Source: Chlorobium phaeovibrioides
GTDB lineage: Bacteria; Bacteroidota; Chlorobiia; Chlorobiales; Chlorobiaceae
DNA length: 64,000 nucleotides
Direction: 5' to 3'
Assembly (NCBI RefSeq): GCF_003968655.1
Contig: NZ_RXYK01000003.1
Location: forward strand, 62,001-126,000
Of the stretch, positions 19,611-28,606 are shown piece by piece; position 1 is the first letter of the stretch; each line of letters opens with the position of its first letter. The notes below the pieces were generated by a model, which was given only the letters and a program-made list of their open reading frames with translations, had not been told where the DNA came from and did no database searches. The translations under genes and the position numbers were made by a program.

Positions 19611-20759
19611 ATGACACTCTTCCCCCCCGGCATGAATATTACTACTGAACCCTCACAGGAGGTCTGGCATGACATACAGGAGCCTGGCGCCTATGAATGG
19701 TGGTATTTTGACGCGGAGGATTCTCAGCGGGGTATTTCCGTGGTTGCAATCTGGTTCGCAGGATTCCCTTTTTCTCCATCCTATACAGAGGAGTATGACC
19801 GTTGGCGCGCCGATGGATCCTCTCCTGCCCCCCGTCCGTCAAACTATTCGGGTTTCAGTTTTCAGCTCTATGAAAACGGCCGGGAAACCATCAACTTCAT
19901 CAGGGAGGGTGGTGCGTCGCTGTTTAGCGGGAGCAAAACAGGCGCTGAGGTTGCATTTGAAAATAACCGGTTTGTGCATGATCCGCTGAGGGACGAGTAC
20001 CTGCTGGAGATTGATTTTGCCTTTCCTGCCCGCAGGAAAAGGGTGCGGGGGACGCTTCATTTCAATCAGTGCCGAAGGCTGACCTTTAATAAAAAGGATG
20101 GCAATCATGAGGGGTCGGGGCCCTGCCATCAGTGGCTTCTGAGTGTTCCGAAGGCCGAGGTTCGAGGAAGCCTTGAGATTTCAGAGCCGGAAAGGACGAG
20201 CCGCAGTGTGGAGATTCAGGCTTCAGGCTACCACGATCACAACCTTGGCACCATGCCGATGCAGGAGTATATTTCCCGCTGGTACTGGGGGCGGGCATTT
20301 TCAGATCGTGTTGACCTGGTTTACTATGTAATTTTCTTTCGTGATCCCTCATTTCACCCGCTGACGCTCCTCATGCTCAACGACAACCAGAACGGTGGCG
20401 CTTTGGTGCGAGACAAGGCTGATTTCAGGGAGAGCCGGTTCTGCCGGGGAATTTTTGCCCCGCTGCATGGCCGGGTACTCGACATTCATGACGGGGATGT
20501 ACGCATGACGATCAACCAGAAACAGGTGCTGGATTCGGGGCCGTTCTATCTGCGGTTTTCTTCTGATATTTCACTCGATTTCAACGGCAGCAGTCTTAAG
20601 GGCATTCGCGGGATTTCTGAGTTTCTTAATCCGGATCGTCTTCAGTCGCCCCTTATGCGCTTTTTTATCAGAAGCCGAATATGGCGCGACGGAGAGCAGT
20701 CGGTCATGTACCGGGAGTACAACAGGATTAAAGATCGTTTGGATTGGTTTAAACGGTGA
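19611..20759 (+). CDS. crtC: Carotenoid 1,2-hydratase (CrtC type)
   Basis: A 382-residue protein of the hydroxyneurosporene synthase family, which adds water to the psi end of acyclic or monocyclic carotenoids. Signatures include EPGAYEWWYFDAED near residue 24, SGYHDHNLGTMPM, and ISRWYWGRAF. In green sulfur bacteria this enzyme makes hydroxy-gamma-carotene or hydroxychlorobactene, the precursor of glycosylated carotenoids. An in-frame ATG at 19632 is an equally plausible start. It lies 140 bases upstream of petC, the order I recall from Chlorobaculum tepidum. A lycopene cyclase gene (cruA, 36336) is elsewhere in the window. Confidence 0.88.
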   Translation: MTLFPPGMNITTEPSQEVWHDIQEPGAYEWWYFDAEDSQRGISVVAIWFAGFPFSPSYTEEYDRWRADGSSPAPRPSNYSGFSFQLYENGRETINFIREGGASLFSGSKTGAEVAFENNRFVHDPLRDEYLLEIDFAFPARRKRVRGTLHFNQCRRLTFNKKDGNHEGSGPCHQWLLSVPKAEVRGSLEISEPERTSRSVEIQASGYHDHNLGTMPMQEYISRWYWGRAFSDRVDLVYYVIFFRDPSFHPLTLLMLNDNQNGGALVRDKADFRESRFCRGIFAPLHGRVLDIHDGDVRMTINQKQVLDSGPFYLRFSSDISLDFNGSSLKGIRGISEFLNPDRLQSPLMRFFIRSRIWRDGEQSVMYREYNRIKDRLDWFKR

Positions 20760-20899
20760 AAAGTGGTAAATTTTCCCTTTGCCTTTTTCATTTTCAGTCC
20801 GCGGGAAGATGCTCGACAGGGCATGGCGTTGGCATGACCGGTACCGAGAGGTGTTTCAGTTCATCATTTAACAATAGCTTTAAAAGGAGATAGATTGTA

Positions 20900-21445
20900 A
20901 TGGCACAACCAGCTAATTTCAAGAGCCCTTCAAGGATGGGTGCGCTTGGTGAGGATGCTCCGCTCTCTTCAACGGGATCGGTATCGGGCGGAAAGTCCCG
21001 TGAGGAAGGTCTGAAAGGGGTGGATTTTGAGCGCCGGAGTTTTTTGGGCAAAGTAGTCGGCGGTGTTGGTGCGGCAGTGGCCGTTTCAACGCTTTATCCT
21101 ATTGTAAAGTATATCATCCCTCCTGTGAAAGAGTCGACTGATGTCAATGAGCTGGTGGTTGGAAAGGCTTCAGAGGTTCCTGAGAACTCGGGAAAGATTT
21201 TCCAGTTCAATAAAGACAAGGTTCTGGTCATCAATGATAATGGCTCGCTTACCGCCTGCAGTGCCGTCTGCACCCATCTGGGCTGCCTTGTTCGCTGGGA
21301 AGATAAAGACAATGAGATTTTCTGCCCCTGCCACGGTGCAAAGTACACGCAGACCGGTGAAATCATTTCAGGACCACAGCCTCTACCGCTTGCTCCGTTC
21401 AATGTGAGAATTGAGGGAGAGGATCTTATCATTGCAAAAGCGTAA
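20900..21445 (+). CDS. petC: Rieske iron-sulfur protein of the cytochrome bc complex
   Basis: A 181-residue protein: Ser/Gly-rich N-terminus, a twin-basic ERRSFLGKVVGGVGAAVA segment that serves as a Tat-type membrane anchor (about residues 48-72), then the Rieske domain with cluster ligands C124/H126 (CTHLGC) and C142/H145 (CPCHG), and the disulfide cysteines C129 and C144. It carries electrons from menaquinol to a c-type acceptor. AAAAGGAGA sits ten bases before the ATG. petB follows 34 bases later and the two form an operon. Confidence 0.96.
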   Translation: MAQPANFKSPSRMGALGEDAPLSSTGSVSGGKSREEGLKGVDFERRSFLGKVVGGVGAAVAVSTLYPIVKYIIPPVKESTDVNELVVGKASEVPENSGKIFQFNKDKVLVINDNGSLTACSAVCTHLGCLVRWEDKDNEIFCPCHGAKYTQTGEIISGPQPLPLAPFNVRIEGEDLIIAKA

Positions 21446-21479
21446 TCTTAATTCTTGAAAATCCAGGGAGTCTTTCAAT

Positions 21480-22757
21480 ATGGCTGACAACAATCAGAAT
21501 ACAGGCGCAGAAAATGCTCCGGTAAAGCCGAAACCGGCTGCTCCGGTTGCCGCCAAGCCGGCAGCTCCGGGTGCCGCTAAACCTGCCGCTAAACCTGCCG
21601 CAAAACCCGCGGCGAAATCTGACGCCCCTTCCGGCGGCGTTTACAAGCCCCCGGTAGTTCGGGCGGAAACAAATCCTTACGCAGATTCGCGTGTGAGCCC
21701 GCTGGCAGCATGGTTTCAGGAGCGTTTTTATGTGATGATGCCAATCATCGACTATCTGAAGAAAAAAGAGGTTCCCAAGCACAAGCTGTCGTTCTGGTAC
21801 TACTTCGGCGGCCTGACATTGTTTTTCTTCATCATTCAGGTTGTGACCGGTCTTTTGCTTCTCCAGTATTACAAGCCGACAGGTACAGAGGCGTTTGCCT
21901 CCTTCGTGTTCATTCAGAAAGAGGTTCCTTTTGGCTGGCTTATCCGCCAGATTCATGCATGGAGTGCAAACCTGATGGTTGGTATGGCATTCATCCACAT
22001 GTTCAGCACCTTCTTCATGAAGTCTTACCGTAAGCCCCGTGAGCTTATGTGGGTCAGCGGATTTGTGCTTCTTGTGCTGAGCCTTGGTTTTGGTTTCACC
22101 GGTTACCTCCTTCCCTGGAATGAGCTTGCTTTCTTTGCGACCCAGGTTGGTACGGAAGTTCCCAAAGTCATGCCTGGTGGCGCCATTCTTGTTGACATCC
22201 TCCGCGGTGGCGAAGATGTGAGCCCTGAAACTCTGACTCGCATGTTCTCGCTTCATGTTGTGCTGCTTCCCGGTATCCTTCTTCTTGTCCTGTCTGCCCA
22301 CCTTCTGCTTGTGCAGGTGCTTGGAACTTCGGCTCCCATCGGCTACAAGGAGTCTGGCATGATCAAAGGCTATGAGAAGTTCTTCCCGACCTTCCTTGCC
22401 AAGGATGCAATCGGATGGATCATCGGTTTCGCCCTTCTTATCTATCTTGCAGCAGTTTTCCCGTGGGAGATTGGTGTTCAGGCTGATCCGCTGACTTCAG
22501 CTCCTTTGGGCATCAAGCCGGAATGGTATTTCTGGGCACAGTTCCAGCTGCTCAAGGACTTCACTTTTGAAGGCGGCGAGCTGATGGCAATCATTCTCTT
22601 CACCATTGGTGCTGTTGTATGGGCTGCCGTTCCTTTCCTTGACAGAAAGGCTTCACGCGAAGAGAAGAGCCCGATCTTCACGATTCTCGGCCTTCTGGTT
22701 CTTGCATTCCTTGTGATCAACACCTACAGGGTATACGCTGAGTACAGCGCTCTCTAA
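21480..22757 (+). CDS. petB: Cytochrome b of the quinol-oxidising bc complex
   Basis: A 425-residue polytopic protein that binds two b hemes and the quinol/quinone sites. An Ala/Pro/Lys-rich N-terminal extension of about 60 residues precedes the first conserved part ([11 protein letters not shown]). Heme ligands lie in [16 protein letters not shown] and LHVVLLPG...LSAH. The second pair is 14 residues apart, as in b6-type proteins, while the C-terminal half with PEWY is fused on, giving a single full-length chain. There is no cytochrome c1 gene after it, as known for green sulfur bacteria. A double terminator follows. Confidence 0.95.
   Translation: MADNNQNTGAENAPVKPKPAAPVAAKPAAPGAAKPAAKPAAKPAAKSDAPSGGVYKPPVVRAETNPYADSRVSPLAAWFQERFYVMMPIIDYLKKKEVPKHKLSFWYYFGGLTLFFFIIQVVTGLLLLQYYKPTGTEAFASFVFIQKEVPFGWLIRQIHAWSANLMVGMAFIHMFSTFFMKSYRKPRELMWVSGFVLLVLSLGFGFTGYLLPWNELAFFATQVGTEVPKVMPGGAILVDILRGGEDVSPETLTRMFSLHVVLLPGILLLVLSAHLLLVQVLGTSAPIGYKESGMIKGYEKFFPTFLAKDAIGWIIGFALLIYLAAVFPWEIGVQADPLTSAPLGIKPEWYFWAQFQLLKDFTFEGGELMAIILFTIGAVVWAAVPFLDRKASREEKSPIFTILGLLVLAFLVINTYRVYAEYSAL
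21573..21620 (+). repeat. 12-base tandem repeat in petB (AAKP linker)
   Basis: GCCGCTAAACCT occurs twice in a row (21573-21596), followed by two drifted units GCCGCAAAACCC and GCGGCGAAATCT. They code for AAKP three times and then AAKS, residues 32-47 of cytochrome b. Such units can change in number by slippage without breaking the frame. Confidence 0.75.
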
Positions 22758-22800
22758 GGGGGTCGCTGGACACGCTCGATAGAGTAAGAGTAAAAAGATA

Positions 22801-22839
22801 AAGCCGCCTCATGCATCAAGCCTGAGGCGGCTTTTTTTA
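22801..22839 (+). terminator. Rho-independent terminator of petCB
   Basis: An eleven-base stem AAGCCGCCTCA / TGAGGCGGCTT followed by TTTTT, 43 bases after the petB stop. Confidence 0.92.
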
Positions 22840-22870
22840 TAGGTGTACGCTTTGATACGGAGTCTGCATG

Positions 22871-22912
22871 AAAAGCAAAAGCCCCTGTAAGTCGTCAGGG
22901 GCTTTTGCTTTT
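22871..22912. terminator. Second, bidirectional terminator before the GH13 gene
   Basis: A perfect 17-base stem AAAAGCAAAAGCCCCTG / CAGGGGCTTTTGCTTTT around an eight-base loop. It ends 22 bases from the stop of the convergent GH13 gene and has A/T runs on both sides, so it probably ends that gene's transcript too. Confidence 0.88.
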
Positions 22913-22933
22913 TTGTATTTCAGCCAGATGTTT

Positions 22934-25900
22934 TTACTTCCCGGTGAAGAAGGTTTCAAGTTCGTAGCCAGCAAGGAATGCTTGCATGTCAAGCGCTGCG
23001 AGCGCTGTTGTCCAAGGCTGGAGGGTTGGCTGGAGCTTGATTATTGCCTGGAATGCGAGCCATGAGGTCAGGACGCTGAAGCGGTGTTCGCGGAACCAGT
23101 GTTTGCTGTGGTGCTCTTCTACCAGGAGCATGCGGTGTAGGTGCACTGTGCACTTGTCTGCTACTCTTTTTAGTTCGGCCATGAGGAGTTTTTCTTCTTC
23201 AGCCCCTTCAAGCGAGTTCTGTTTCTCCGCGGTTTTGGCTGGTGGTGCCGGAGCCTGGGTTGTGAGCAGGCAGGCGAGAAGCTCGGGGAGTTCTTTGCCT
23301 TCTATACTGCAGAGCGTCGTGGTTTCGTAGAGGGCAGAAAGTGGCTCAACCATCAGCCAGTCGTCAAGCAGGTTGGTTTTGAGCTCCCCTGCCTGGCGGA
23401 GCATTTCCTGTACAGCGTCGAGCACTATCCAGTGGGTAGCCAGAGCGCTGAAGGTGGAGTTCTGGGTATCGTTTATGCCGAGTGCAGCCTGAAGCCTTCC
23501 TTTTGGGTCCTCTTTTTTAAGCCTGGCTTCAATGTCTGCGGCGGCAATGAAGCGAATCTGCGCCGTTTCGGCAAGGTTTTCGGGGACGGCGAGTGGTTTT
23601 TCCATCAGGTCGCTGAACTTGACTGACAGATCCTGAAGAAGAGTTTCAGCTGTGTCCCGGAAGGTTTCGGCGGCCTGTTTGTTCGCTTTGAGTTTCGGTA
23701 TTGAACCAAGTGCTTCTTTGACAAGCCGGTGAAGGGGGGAGAGGCTGATGGCAAGAACTGCCATATCCACTGACGGGGTGCCGGCTCCATTGAGTTCCCG
23801 TGCAAGCTGATCGTATGGCTTGAGCCTGGAGGAGCGGACCTCGCGGAAGTTGAGAAAAACATTGTATTTGTACCCGTCAAGAGAGGCAAAGAGTCCGTTC
23901 TCTCTGATGTCACGGACGGAACGGATGAACTCAAGCCCGCTTGCGTGGTCGCGGAATACAAGATAGGCTCCTTCGTCGTGGCTGAGTGCGAGACCATCAC
24001 CAAGGCAGCTTTGACGGATTTCGCCGTCCTGCAGGTAACCGACTGAGGTTTTTACCCAGCCGGTGGCCTGTTCGTAGGAGTTGTTGTAGATGACCAGGGC
24101 CCGTTCATCGCCAAGCCGGTTGGAGTATGCAAAAATGTTTTCGTTGACTGAGCCTTCCGGGGAGTAGACATCGTACAGGAAGAAGTTTTCCACCTCGGCA
24201 AACAGCGGCCGCTTTTTCATGATGGGGAAAATTTCCTGATAGTGGCGCCAGACGAGATGTTCGTCGGGATGTTCGTCGTAGTATGCTTTCGCGTACTCCA
24301 TTCCGTACTTCTCGGTGAACCCTTCCACCTGTCCGTGGCCGAACATAGGAAGTCCTGGAACGGTGAGCATGACGATGCAGACACCGAAGTATTTGTCGCC
24401 CCTGCCGAACTGCTCTATGGCTGTGTCTTCGTCAGGGTTGTTCATGAAGTTGACATAGCGCTTGAGAATCTGCGGGTCGAACTCAAGAGTGTTTTTGATG
24501 AGGTAGCGGTAGCTGGCATTGTCTTCTTTTTTCAACATGTGCATGAATGCACTGTTGTAGACACGGTGCATGCCGAGGGTACGGACGAAGTAGCCTTCAA
24601 GCATCCAGAATGCTTCGGCAAGGAGCAGCGTGTCGGGTACTTCGGCGTGAATGCGGTCAACCACTTCGCGCCAGAACTCTTCGGGTATGGCTGCGTCAAA
24701 TTCGGCCATACTCATGGCGTAGGCGGAGCGGGAGGGCACTGCGGCGCTTTGGCCGTGGAGCGGGAACCAGAGCCGCTGGATATGGCGCTTGGCAAGTACC
24801 ATGGCGGCGTCGAACCGGATGATGGGAAACATCCTGGCTACATGGAGAATCTGCTGGATGACACCTTCGCGAACTTCAGGCGAAAGAAAGTTGAGCTGGG
24901 CGGTATCGTTCCACGGCATGTTGGTTCCGTCGTTGCCATGGTAGATGTAGCGGGTGTCGCCGCTCATGTGGTCAATCCGCTTGAAGGTTACTGCTGCGTC
25001 GCTCCGGTTCCAGTATCCGTCCTCAAGCTGAATGGTGTAGCGGGGATCAGGGCTGAGGTTCGGGCCATTGTAGCTGTAGTTGTAGTAGGGCGGTGTTCCG
25101 CTGGAGAGGAACCAGTCGGGGCGGTCGCGCACCAGTTCAGAGTCCATGCCGGTATGGTTCGGAACCATGTCGCTGGCAAGGCGCATTCCTCTCTGTGAGG
25201 TACGGTGGCGAAGGTTCAGATATCCTTCGTAGCCGCCGATGTCGTCGGCGATGTCATATTTTTCAAGGGCGTAGGCCGAGGCTTTGGCTTCGGGGTTTCC
25301 CTGCATCTGCTTGATTTCGCGCGATGCATGGCTTCGTTGCCAGAGACCGATGAGCCAGAGGGCGGTGAAGCCCTGGCCGGCAATACGGTCGAGTTCTTCG
25401 TCGGGGATGTCCTGCAGGCGGTGGACGGGTCGGCCGTACATTTTGCCGAGCTGGTCGAGCCAGACATAGGTGCTTTTTGCGAGCATGACTACTTCTGGCA
25501 TCCATGAAGAGTCGCTGGAGTAGTTTGCCGGGCCGTCACCGAGGGCGGTGTAGTCAGGCACGAATGCGTCCTTGTCGAAGAAGGCGCTGTCGTGACGGCC
25601 TTCCTCTTCTCTACTGATACGCTCAAAGAAGAGGTATTTGTCTTCGTCTTCAATGAGTTCTATGGCGCCGGACAGCATGGTCCAGAAAGGTGAACCTTCA
25701 AGCATGTCCGACCAGTTGAGGCGGATGTAGCGGAGCTGTTCGAGAATGGAGTCGGGAGAGTGGCGTATGGGACGGGTGAGAAGGTCGGCCAGATCTTCAT
25801 TGTCGGGGCCGACAGGGCCCATTGCATGCATGGAGGATTGCAGGGTGAGGATCAGCTTCCTGTATGCCTCTTCACGCATGAGCATGGCATCGCTGAGGAG

Positions 25901-26416
25901 TTCGGAGAACTGCTGGAGTGCGGGGTTCTGATTGTTGATCCATACAAGGAAAGACTCTTCAAGCAGCTCTTTGCGGGTTTCGTTCCGCTTCAGTGCTTCA
26001 AGAGGCTGTTCTGCGCCGGTGTATATGTTCAGCGTCGGAAATGTTGAAAGAAAACGGGATAGGTAGTCGGTGGATCGGTCTGCAGAGAGTTCCTGCTCAA
26101 ACCGGCTGTATGCCTTGTCGAGCATATCGGGCTCTTTTCGTGCGATTGCACGGGCCATGATGAAGTGGAAGAGCTCGTGAAGCAGTTTCATGCCGTGGAA
26201 CTGGGCAGGGAGAACAGGTTTGGTCGTGCTGTTTTCTTTCTTCAGGAATGCATTGATGACGGCGGCCTGCTGTTCAGCTTTTCTCAGGCTTTCGGGGCCG
26301 GCTGAGGAGAGTGCAAGGAAGTCCGGGTCGGTCAGGTGAAAGAGCTGTCGCGCTTTGCGATTGACATAAAAATGTTCCTTGTTCAAAGCCACGGGCGGGT
26401 TGTGCTTTATGGTCAT
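22934..26416 (-). CDS. Very large GH13 alpha-amylase-family protein
   Basis: A 1160-residue protein. Residues about 1-290 are helical and unlike known carbohydrate-binding domains. A GH13 barrel follows at about 300-750: region I DMVPNHT, region II IIRFDAAM with the nucleophile D536, region III LLLAEAFW with the acid/base E601, region IV FMNNPDED with D662 but Pro661 where the usual His stands. The last 350 residues are again helical. No signal peptide is seen, so it is likely cytoplasmic, acting on alpha-glucans or related glucosyl donors. The exact substrate is unclear: amylase, trehalose-synthase-like or phosphorylase-like roles are all possible. Confidence 0.85.
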   Translation of the reverse strand: MTIKHNPPVALNKEHFYVNRKARQLFHLTDPDFLALSSAGPESLRKAEQQAAVINAFLKKENSTTKPVLPAQFHGMKLLHELFHFIMARAIARKEPDMLDKAYSRFEQELSADRSTDYLSRFLSTFPTLNIYTGAEQPLEALKRNETRKELLEESFLVWINNQNPALQQFSELLSDAMLMREEAYRKLILTLQSSMHAMGPVGPDNEDLADLLTRPIRHSPDSILEQLRYIRLNWSDMLEGSPFWTMLSGAIELIEDEDKYLFFERISREEEGRHDSAFFDKDAFVPDYTALGDGPANYSSDSSWMPEVVMLAKSTYVWLDQLGKMYGRPVHRLQDIPDEELDRIAGQGFTALWLIGLWQRSHASREIKQMQGNPEAKASAYALEKYDIADDIGGYEGYLNLRHRTSQRGMRLASDMVPNHTGMDSELVRDRPDWFLSSGTPPYYNYSYNGPNLSPDPRYTIQLEDGYWNRSDAAVTFKRIDHMSGDTRYIYHGNDGTNMPWNDTAQLNFLSPEVREGVIQQILHVARMFPIIRFDAAMVLAKRHIQRLWFPLHGQSAAVPSRSAYAMSMAEFDAAIPEEFWREVVDRIHAEVPDTLLLAEAFWMLEGYFVRTLGMHRVYNSAFMHMLKKEDNASYRYLIKNTLEFDPQILKRYVNFMNNPDEDTAIEQFGRGDKYFGVCIVMLTVPGLPMFGHGQVEGFTEKYGMEYAKAYYDEHPDEHLVWRHYQEIFPIMKKRPLFAEVENFFLYDVYSPEGSVNENIFAYSNRLGDERALVIYNNSYEQATGWVKTSVGYLQDGEIRQSCLGDGLALSHDEGAYLVFRDHASGLEFIRSVRDIRENGLFASLDGYKYNVFLNFREVRSSRLKPYDQLARELNGAGTPSVDMAVLAISLSPLHRLVKEALGSIPKLKANKQAAETFRDTAETLLQDLSVKFSDLMEKPLAVPENLAETAQIRFIAAADIEARLKKEDPKGRLQAALGINDTQNSTFSALATHWIVLDAVQEMLRQAGELKTNLLDDWLMVEPLSALYETTTLCSIEGKELPELLACLLTTQAPAPPAKTAEKQNSLEGAEEEKLLMAELKRVADKCTVHLHRMLLVEEHHSKHWFREHRFSVLTSWLAFQAIIKLQPTLQPWTTALAALDMQAFLAGYELETFFTGK

Positions 26417-26577
26417 AATGTGTGTGCAATGTCAGGTGGCATTGCCGTTGTTGGTTTTTGGGCGGTTCGGTGCGGCATTCAGAGCGTTTTCCGTAAGCTG
26501 TAAGGTACGGAATTTCTCTGATATCCTGTGCGGGCAGAGCTAAATGAGGTGACGGCGATGGTGTGCGGGCAGAGTTC

Positions 26578-27009
26578 TCAGGGTTTTTGTTCCGAATGGG
26601 AGGAGGCGGCTTTCGGGCTTGTTCTGAATTTGCCGTCAATGTAGTGCTGGAGGTATGAGACACCGAGGTCTTTTGCGGAGCGCAGCAGCTCCATGCGTAT
26701 GTCGCTAAAGGAGCTGTCCGTAGCAGCTTGTGGCTGTGAAAGCTCGTTTTTTTTTGTTGCCGTCGGGGTTGTCGGCCTTCTTGTGAGATGCCGCAGGACT
26801 TTCCCTGTGAGTAATCCTGTTACAAAGAAGATGGCTGTGGACTGAAGGGGGTGTTTTTTTACCATCTCTTTGGGAGATATGCCGGCTTCAATGTCATGCT
26901 GAAGCTGGTGTCCTCTCTGGCGTATCTGCTCTTCTTTTTCCGCAATGGTGCTCTGCAGCTCTTTCATTCGATCCTGAACTGTTTGCATTCGATCATTTTT
27001 TATAGTCAT
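26578..27009 (-). CDS. Small membrane-associated protein (YqjK-like position)
   Basis: About 143 residues from the ATG at 27009 (a longer frame opens at 27087, a shorter one at 26988). The N-terminal part (about residues 8-45) is a charged helix likely to form a coiled coil; one hydrophobic segment (about 54-70, STAIFFVTGLLTGKVL) follows a KHPLQ motif; the tail is Ser/Thr/Pro-rich and then helical. It overlaps the upstream holin-like gene by 17 bases. The KHPLQS...LLTG pattern resembles the membrane segment of ElaB/YqjD-type proteins. Function unknown. Confidence 0.6.
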   Translation of the reverse strand: MTIKNDRMQTVQDRMKELQSTIAEKEEQIRQRGHQLQHDIEAGISPKEMVKKHPLQSTAIFFVTGLLTGKVLRHLTRRPTTPTATKKNELSQPQAATDSSFSDIRMELLRSAKDLGVSYLQHYIDGKFRTSPKAASSHSEQKP

Positions 27010-27391
27010 AGAGGGAGAGAAGAATTTTCTGGATAAGATTTTTGAGGAGCTCCGGCCTGAAGCGGGCGAAAAAGATGAATGTGACAATGAATATCAGGCT
27101 GACCATCAGGAAGCCGAGCCATGTGTGACCAGTCAGTTCACCCCCTAAAAAAGCCAGCGTGGTGACAAGGTAGGCTGAGCCGGCAATAAGCACAATCGAG
27201 AGAATGAGCATGGCTGCCACAATGGCAATTTTTTCTGAAATCTCGATTTTCAGGATTTCAATTTTGGCATCGATGATGGTTTTGACATCATCCCATGTGG
27301 CTGATACGGTATCGTCAATGAGACGGGGAATGCTCCGCTCTCCAGATGGAGGTGCTCCTCCGTGTTCTTTTTTTGCTGTACTGTGATTCAT
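26993..27391 (-). CDS. Phage-holin-superfamily (YqjE/DUF1469-like) membrane protein
   Basis: A 132-residue protein with an N-terminal amphipathic helix (about residues 32-58), two strong membrane segments (about 60-82 and 90-112) and a basic C-terminus. This layout, and the wording IDAKIEILKIEISEKIA before the first segment, match the YqjE family grouped with holin superfamily III. It lies four bases after the 92-residue gene and overlaps the next one, so the three are one operon. No lysis function is implied; YqjE-like proteins in ordinary genomes have unknown roles. Confidence 0.7.
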   Translation of the reverse strand: MNHSTAKKEHGGAPPSGERSIPRLIDDTVSATWDDVKTIIDAKIEILKIEISEKIAIVAAMLILSIVLIAGSAYLVTTLAFLGGELTGHTWLGFLMVSLIFIVTFIFFARFRPELLKNLIQKILLSLYDYKK

Positions 27392-27394
27392 GGT

Positions 27395-27673
27395 TCAGCT
27401 TTTTTTCCCGAACATCATTCCCAGAAGTGCTCCTGCTCCGAGCGAATAGAGCATTGCCTGCAGCGGTTTTTTGCGTATGTAGGTGCGGCTTTGTTCAGCA
27501 ATATCAATCATGCTGTCGTATGAGTCGCTCTGACGGAACCGGGCAAACGCGTCTGAAAGCGAGTCGCTGATTTCACGGATCTGTTCGGGTATGCGTCCGT
27601 CACCGGCAGGGTTCAACTGTTTCTCTGCAGAATCTTTGGCGGCGGAGTGAATGACGGGGACTTCCTGTTCCAT
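27395..27673 (-). CDS. DUF883 (ElaB/YqjD)-like membrane-anchored protein
   Basis: A 92-residue protein: a polar helical N-terminal region, then YIRKKPLQAMLYSLGAGALLG, a single C-terminal membrane segment followed by a short basic end (MFGKKS). The KKPLQ motif leading into a glycine-rich membrane segment is typical of YqjD/ElaB proteins, which in E. coli bind ribosomes to the inner membrane in stationary phase. It is the first gene of the three-gene run. Family assignment rests on the tail motif and gene order only. Confidence 0.7.
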   Translation of the reverse strand: MEQEVPVIHSAAKDSAEKQLNPAGDGRIPEQIREISDSLSDAFARFRQSDSYDSMIDIAEQSRTYIRKKPLQAMLYSLGAGALLGMMFGKKS

Positions 27674-27768
27674 GGTTGTCGGGTCTCTGGGTTTGTATTT
27701 GAACAGTGGTAAAACTTTCCAGTAATATAGAAAAACTCTTTCGTCTTTTTATTGGCGGCGATCTCCCT

Positions 27769-28518
27769 TTATTGGAGCATGCGGCCTCCGTCCACCCGTA
27801 TGACCTGCCCTGTGATGTAGTCGCTTTCCATGAGAAAGTGGAGGGTTTTGACGATGTCGAGCGCCTCACCAATACGCTTGAGAGGAATTGAGGAAGCCAT
27901 TGTGTCGGGGCTGTCCATATCCTTTTCGGGGTTGAGCGTGATGGTCCCGGGGGCTATGGAGTTGACCAGGATAGTTGGCGCACAGCTTTTGGCGAAGATT
28001 TTTGTCAAATGTACTACGCCAGATTTTGAGACGGTGTAGGGGGCGAAGTTTTCCCATACAAGGTCGGCGGAAATGTCGGCCATGGTGATGATTCGCGATA
28101 CAAAGGGCTGAAGGCGCATGATTGCCGCCCCCTCCTGCATGGTGAAGAAGGTTCCTTTCAGATTGGTGTCGACAAGGCTGTCCCACTCTTCTTCTGTAAC
28201 CTCTCCAAGAGGGGTTCTGTAGAAGTTCGAGGCGCTGGCAATAAGCAGATCGAGACGGTCAAAATGTTTCCGGAACTCTTGAAAGGCAGCTTGAATTTCT
28301 TTCGGTCTGGAAACATTGCAGCGGACCATGCGTGATTCCGGGCTGATCCACTGTATTTTTTCCAGCATTTCCCGGGCATGCTCGTGCGAGTTGTGCCAGG
28401 TGAAGAAAACCGTGTACCCTTTTCCGGCTACAGCGAGTGCCATTTCACTGCCAAGCCGCCCGGAGGCTCCTGTCATGAAGCAGACTTTTCTGCCTGTTGT
28501 TGCGGAGGGAGGGTTCAT
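27769..28518 (-). CDS. Short-chain dehydrogenase/reductase (possible pteridine reductase type)
   Basis: From the ATG at 28518 the protein has 249 residues, the normal SDR length. It shows the nucleotide-binding TGASGRLG near residue 14, a catalytic YTVSK (Tyr and Lys four apart) and a C-terminal GQVIRVDGG. In-frame ATGs at 28566 and 28647 exist but add a tail unlike the family. The start TGASGRLG and the segment after it are similar to FolM/pteridine reductase-like SDRs, but 3-oxoacyl reductase or a carbohydrate role cannot be excluded. It lies 88 bases downstream of modC on the same strand. Confidence 0.75.
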   Translation of the reverse strand: MNPPSATTGRKVCFMTGASGRLGSEMALAVAGKGYTVFFTWHNSHEHAREMLEKIQWISPESRMVRCNVSRPKEIQAAFQEFRKHFDRLDLLIASASNFYRTPLGEVTEEEWDSLVDTNLKGTFFTMQEGAAIMRLQPFVSRIITMADISADLVWENFAPYTVSKSGVVHLTKIFAKSCAPTILVNSIAPGTITLNPEKDMDSPDTMASSIPLKRIGEALDIVKTLHFLMESDYITGQVIRVDGGRMLQ

Positions 28519-28606
28519 GTTTGCGCTTGTTTTGTTCCTTATCCCATAGGTAAGGTATTCAACCATCGGTGAAAATAAAAAATTGCAGGACTTGTACTGG
28601 ATGGCT

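Noticed and set aside
20794-21051. 85-codon minus-strand frame overlapping petC start
   Set aside because: Opposite the clearly coding Rieske gene and covering its promoter and ribosome site; no homology seen.
24242-25198. Open frame of 318 codons opposite the GH13 gene
   Set aside because: Shadow of high third-position GC; V/G/E-rich product without motifs.
26993-27391. Holin-like gene as a sign of a prophage
   Set aside because: No other phage genes, attachment sites or integrase nearby; the neighbours are YqjD/YqjK-like, so it is the cellular YqjE-type.
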